This document shows positions 58,485-64,000 of a stretch of 64,000 nt of DNA, in pieces. The DNA is from Dolomedes plantarius. Its lineage: Eukaryota > Arthropoda > Arachnida > Araneae > Dolomedidae. The stretch lies in contig OU015498.1 of assembly GCA_907164885.2 (NCBI GenBank), positions 128,031,227-128,095,226 of the forward strand. Direction: 5' to 3'. A model generated the notes under the pieces. The model did no database searches. It saw nothing but the letters and a program-made list of their open reading frames with translations, and was not told the DNA's origin. Numbering within the stretch: the stretch's first letter is position 1; each line of letters begins with the position of its first letter. The position numbers were made by a program, and so were the translations under genes.

Positions 58485-61058
58485 AGTTTCTCCACCAGGT
58501 TTCCATCCTGCTGGGCATACTTCTCCATGTTTATCAGTATACTGAAAAGCTTGTACAAGTCTAAGAGTTTCATCAACAGATCTTCCTACTGGTAAATCAT
58601 TCATAGTTATTTGCCTCAAGGTTCCTTTATCATCAATAATAAACAATCCTCTGGAAAACAAAATATACAAAAAATAGTTCACATTTTATTCTTATAAGTA
58701 GAACATTTCAACATTAAAATCTTACAAGTTTCTTGGTAATAATTTTCATCTGTTAATCTCATTTTTGTCAAAGTGATAGTAAAATATATGGTACTTTCCT
58801 TTTGTTACCATCCTCCTTTACAGAACTTTTTTTTCAAAGATATCTGCATACAGATTGGTTAAATAATCATTTTGAATTTTTGATCTATTCTTAGATGTAT
58901 GAAGGTTAAATTGCATCACACAACGTATGTATGTTACATGTAAATGACTGTACCCATACATACACAAAAGAAAGTATAAGACTGATTTAAAAATTGCCCT
59001 GCAATGGGAAGAGGAAAAATATCTTACATCCCATTGCCATCTCAGATACCTCACATTATGAGCTGAACTGTTATTTGAAATTATCATGTTTTTTAAAAGG
59101 TACAAATTAAATAAATTACTTGTAATAAAAACATTATACCATATTTTATTTCGTTTCAGACAATATGTCCAGTTCTATTTGGTTCATAATCCCCCTACAG
59201 AAAACATCCCCATATAATTGAAAACACTGACCTAGAGTATAAAAACAGAAGTTGTAATGATTGCACAGCTATTTCTCCACATTTTCAAAAACTAATTCAA
59301 GCTTATGAAAGTTAATAAACCTTTAGTTTCAGATTTGTGCTCAAAAAAAGGGAAAAACTTATGGATAAATGGTTCAGATAAGGATGTAATTTTAAAAATT
59401 AGATACCTAGCTAAATCTAAATGAAAAATTTCACTATTTGGATTTTATAAGTCATATGCAAGTGAATTAATGTTTTCATGACAACTTTAATAAGACTTAC
59501 AACTGATTCAACTTATACTTATTTTCATGTTTAGTTCTTAAACTACTAACTTTAATAAAATTAAGAATATGAGAGAGAGCACAAGATTTATTAACAACAG
59601 TATTACCTTGGTAATCTCATACCCAAATACCTCCTCCTCTCTTATAGAATAATTTTGCAGTAACTCTGAGTTTATATTTATTGGTCTACCAATGAAAAAT
59701 ATCTGTAATATTCCTCTTTAAGATCTATAGTTACATGAAAATTTGACACAAATTGATTACTGATCCATTTTCTTTTCATTTGTCTTTATATCAGTTTCCT
59801 TAAGCAAATTAAATGTAATTTCTACATTTTTAAAACCAAAGAGACAAATTTCCCGTAATGTTAAAACTAACCCATGAATGGCAATCATTTACTTGCACTG
59901 AAAAATGTAATGGAAAATATAATTTTTAATTATTACATTATGTGACAAATTAAAACATGCAGATGTTGAATAAGTTATATGTTTGATATTTTAAGTACTT
60001 AATATAGTTTCTCAACACAAGTACTTTCAGCCAATGGTAATATCAGGCAAAAATAACTCAATTTTTAATGTTTGACAAAAATTATGAATAAGGGAGGAAA
60101 TTTTGAGCCTATTAAGAAGTAACTTTAAATTAAACACTTTATTTTCATGAACCACGTAACACAAATTTAGTTACTAAAGAAGAGTTGGTTGATTATGTAA
60201 TATGGTATTAGTACCTTAAAGTATGTCCAAGGTCTTCTAAATATACACCATAATCTTTAGAGATTTGATGAGTGAGATCTGAAAGCAAAGGAATGTTGAT
60301 TGGTCCAAGTCCACCAAGTTTTCGAGGAGTATTCATCCTAAAAAAATAACAAAATCTTGTTAAATATGAAAATAATTTTTTTTTAAAATTTCTGATGACA
60401 TCAGTATTATCTCAAATCAGTCAAAAAGTTAATCATAAATGGATACAATAGAAACACTATATAAAATTCAAATACAGATGCTTGTGTAGTTTAGTATAAA
60501 AAAAGAGCTAGATACTGAAAAGACAAAACACTTAACATAATGTGTGAATTTGTTTTTATTTTGTTGTAAATTAAAAAAATCTCAGCGCTTGTTTGTGCCT
60601 GTAATTTCTAATTTTAATAACCATCAATAACAGATAAATAGATTTTATTCATTTATTTATTTACTTACATTAAAGGTATTTGATTAAATGAATATTTAAA
60701 AATCAAAGTTGATCCTTAAATATAAACCTTTAACAATGCAACACTATTTAGAAATAGCAATAGATCTCAATTCCGTTTGGCTACTTGAAATGATGAAGAC
60801 TGAAATGATGAGATAGGCATATGCTGGCATGTAATACAGTTATTACAACTATTTCAAAATCATGGTTGAAAAGGTCACATATGGGTATTTAAGTTAAACA
60901 TATCAGTTTAATTTGCAGCATGCATAATGTACCATCCAAATTATTAAGATGCCATCTGAATATGACATTAAATAAAAATTAATAATTGCTTAAAATGTGA
61001 AAATGGTTTAAATTTTTCCCCCCAGAAAAAAATTAATTTTCCCACAATAAATCTTAGA

Positions 61059-61112
<54 letters not shown>

Positions 61113-62113
61113 TTATATTTGGGGAATTCCTTCATATCTATCAGAATGGTGAGACAAAATGGCTGCATAGTATAAAGGTTGGAGAAAATATATTGAATCT
61201 AGAGGAATGCAGTTTCTGTTTGAGGAATTCAGTAAAATCTTACATTATTCATATTAGCACCAATGAGCCTTTTATATTTGCTAAATATACTTTTCAAAAT
61301 AATATGAAATTCTGGTGGTGTAGTATAGCATAAATTATTGCGACAAATTCAAAAAATAAACAGTGATATGCACTATAACTTAATTTAAAATTAATGTAAT
61401 ATAAATTATTTTACAAACTACTCTTTAACAAACTACAGTAGTACTTCTTCACATATGATAAAATAGATTAAAGAACAAAGCAGAAAATTGATACCCAAAC
61501 ACTCATAACTAGGTTGATACAGGAACAGTTCAAAACAATGAATATATGTATGCAAAACTCTTTTATAAAAATTTAAATCTAAGGAAACATAACACCAGAC
61601 TATCATAGATATATACAATAACTACCAAACAATATACATTTTAATGTTATACCATGAGATTTTATTAATATTAACAGGTCATCACCCAGAAAAAAATAAA
61701 AATTAAAATAGGACAATACAAAGAGTAAAATATTTTTGGCCACCTCAAGGTTTTAGAGATAAAAATCAACTGTATTATTTTAATCAAATACTAACATATA
61801 CTGGCAATACTAAGATTTATTCATCTTAATTATATGAGTATAAAAGTATATATTTCTAATGAGGAAACTGCATATAAACCCACCCTCACTGATTTTTTTT
61901 TTTTTTTTGGTCATCAGAATTTAATGCTAAGAAATATCTTTATACACATTTTTATAGAAATATTGTATAATTCAAAATAGTAATTAGCAGTCTTACCATG
62001 CCAGATGAGTAAATGGTGAGTCAACAGAGCAGGCAATTACTTCAGTGTTGATTGCATGAAATTCTTTTACACGGTCACTGAAAGCTATGATTTCAGTAGG
62101 ACATACAAATGTG
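58485..62113 (-). CDS. PRDX4: Peroxiredoxin-4-like typical 2-Cys peroxiredoxin, internal exons
   Basis: A thiol peroxidase that reduces hydrogen peroxide using a paired-cysteine cycle; PRDX4 acts in the ER or is secreted. Exons are 62113-61997, 60337-60215 and 58650-58485, all with AG acceptors and GT donors and matching phases (2-2-2-0). They encode [11 protein letters not shown] with the peroxidatic cysteine, [39 protein letters not shown] with the GGLG motif, [40 protein letters not shown] and [14 protein letters not shown] with the resolving cysteine. [14 protein letters not shown] and LFIIDDKG favour PRDX4 over PRDX1/2. The signal-peptide and N-terminal exons lie beyond 64000. The last exon, which would carry the C-terminal YF motif, was not found. 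Confidence 0.92.
61063..61108. repeat. (AT)n microsatellite
   Basis: About 22 AT units in a peroxiredoxin intron. Confidence 0.95.
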
Positions 62114-64000
62114 CTAAAATATCAATAAAACAAAACATATTAATTAGATGAAACAATGATAAATATTTAAATTTTGTAATGGGCTATAGAGTTCAGTGAT
62201 AATCTCTAATATCTGAAAAATTATTTTTAAATTAAAAATGATTATAAGATGTTTATACTTTTAAGAGTATCTAACTGGAAATTCTTTTTTTTCTACCATT
62301 TGCTGTAGCATAAATATTAAATATATTGTTTTAATCTGCATATTGACATATCTGGCACAAAGATTTTTTTTATTAATCAGTTTAATAACTGATTAACAAA
62401 TAAAATCTTTTGTGCCTGCAGGGTGCTATAAGTAAGGTAAGCTAAAGGTAATTTAAAATTTGATATTCAGAGTTATATTACTCTAAAGTGATTTGTTCCT
62501 AAAAATAATTTTCTTAATTCCCTTGAAGAAAGAAAAAAACCCCTTCCTATTTCAGTTAAGCTTAAAATCATTTTGATTTAAAATTTAATTTAACTGAAAA
62601 CTGTATACAAACTGTTAATTTAGCTGAAAGGTGGAAACATTTAGAGTAGGGTTAAACAAAACCTTTTTCTCTCTTAAAGAATTATTTTGGAAATCTGAAT
62701 TATGACATGGTATGACATCGTAGAACTAATTTTGACAAGGACCTAACCAAATTTTAAATTTTGCTGTACAGTAGTCATAAAATTATTAATAAATTAACTC
62801 TTTCTATCACATAGGTTTTTAAAAAACAGTACAATGGAAACTTTATTTTAGAATATTTATTTTGTAACATTTGGTATAAAGCTTTTCATTTTATTGAAGA
62901 ACACATTTACACTTTATTGTGAACATTTTATACTTTAAAATTTTAAGTTTGATAGATTTTAATTATAAATTTAGTTAATAAAATATGTATAAAAGGATAA
63001 AGTTTCTTTTATGAACAGCTAATGACAAATTGTTTTCTATATAACTGTATATCAACTTATTGTAAAAAAAGTCATTAAAAAAATTATACACATAAACAAA
63101 AAACATGCACTATAGCAACTAACTGTATGATCAGTAAAGTTTTATTAACTCCATACCTCATTTGAAATTTTAAATAAATTATAATATAGTCAATCAGTTT
63201 AAAACTGATATAAAACTTACAAATAACTTTGAACATTTTAAATCTTTTTCGATGAGAAATTTCTTTAGAAGAGAATTTTTTTTTTGTTTGTAGTTTACTG
63301 AACTATATAATGTTTAAATTTATAAAGTTTGATTTTAAGAAATTGAATTGATTACACCTAAAAGTATCCAGCCAGATGAGAATGACCAAATAACTATAAA
63401 TGATTAGAATATTTCAGATTCAGTGGCAGATCATCGCATAGGCACAAGAAGCATGCACTTGGAGACCTTAGATTGTCAAGGCCTTCAAAAGTTAGCAGCT
63501 TCAAATAGATATACGGTCTGCAAACTTTAGGTAAAGATATCATCTTCATCTAGACAATTTGCCATTTGTCGAATGATAAACAGCATAGTACAAATTTTTA
63601 CTATCTAATAACTAAACAATAAATTTTCTCTTTCGACCATGAGGAAATATCGCAAGCAATAAACAATATTTATTAACAGTATTTAGGAGCAGGGACCTTC
63701 AAGTGCTTCATCAGTCACTGTTCAGATAGTTTAGGAAAATAATCTTTATGTATAAAGAAAAAAAAAAGTCTCAAAGAACTGAATTAATAACACTTATAAA
63801 TAAATAATGAAAGAAAAGTTTTAAAATAAAATGTAAACTATAGAATGATCTTAATATAAAGCCCTTTAATGAAACATTTATACAAAGTTTACTTAATTTC
63901 TGAACAATTATTATTTAAGTGAGCATGAAATCAAACCTACAGGAGAATACGGGAACATTGTACTGAGACTCTCACTTTAAAGAAATTTTTACATTTGAAA
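62114..64000. other. Peroxiredoxin intron, right edge
   Basis: AT-rich DNA upstream of the exon ending at 62113. I looked on the minus strand for the preceding exon (expected to end YPLDF) and did not find it, so it is probably outside the window. No other features recognised. Confidence 0.4.

Overview
The window looks like animal nuclear DNA, most likely from an arthropod; I lean to an arachnid such as a spider, but that is inference. It is strongly AT-rich, its genes have GT-AG introns of about 0.9 to 9.7 kb, and it is packed with decayed copies of eukaryotic transposon groups common in arthropods. I see no bacterial operons, CRISPR array, rRNA or cloverleaf tRNA gene.

Four host genes can be supported. 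(1) RNASEH2C, minus strand, two exons (9772-9609 and 6511-6220), complete at about 151 aa. (2) GSTZ1 (maleylacetoacetate isomerase), plus strand 24372-25016, a single uninterrupted 214 aa frame. (3) A TMEM35A/NACHO-type four-helix membrane protein, plus strand, exons 39784-39894, 40746-40881 and 50556-50812, giving 167 aa. (4) A peroxiredoxin-4-like gene, minus strand, three internal exons (62113-61997, 60337-60215, 58650-58485); its first exons lie past the right edge and its last short exon was not found. The genes look functionally independent.

Layout: 1-4450 holds hAT fragments and a Tigger/pogo element with TA target duplications. 4451-9772 is the RNASEH2C locus with a mariner relic in its intron. 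9972-10409 holds two fold-back PIF/Harbinger-like MITEs. 10949-17400 is a hAT element split near the start of its transposase by a Ty3/Gypsy-type LTR retrotransposon (11385-16069). 17929-21382 holds two dead Tc1 elements. 21890-23860 is a second hAT relic containing a 739 bp hAT insertion with a perfect 8 bp duplication. 24372-25016 is GSTZ1. 27-29.5 kb is simple repeats, a SINE and a Harbinger relic. 30.1-31.5 kb is a DUF4817-type transposase relic split by a deleted piggyBac. 33.7-36 kb is a Tc1 relic whose centre is replaced by about 1.07 kb of unrelated DNA. 36.5-39 kb is a second, heavily deleted Gypsy-type element with a MITE inside. 39.8-50.8 kb is TMEM35A; its 9.7 kb second intron holds a Helitron containing a piggyBac containing a hAT MITE, plus a SINE, a mariner and a Tc1. 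51-64 kb is sparse: the TMEM35A 3' side, then the peroxiredoxin gene.

The most rewarding part is the insertion archaeology. Several junctions keep exact target duplications (GAAGC, TTAA, CAAATGAC, GAAATTAG, TAG, TAA, TA), so the order of insertions can be read from the sequence. I found no convincing new multi-gene system. The best unexplained items are repeated T(n)G(n) tracts, three TTGCG/CGCAA hairpins in one piggyBac element, an unidentified 66-codon exon-like frame at 33203-33403, and the unidentified DNA at 34520-35591.
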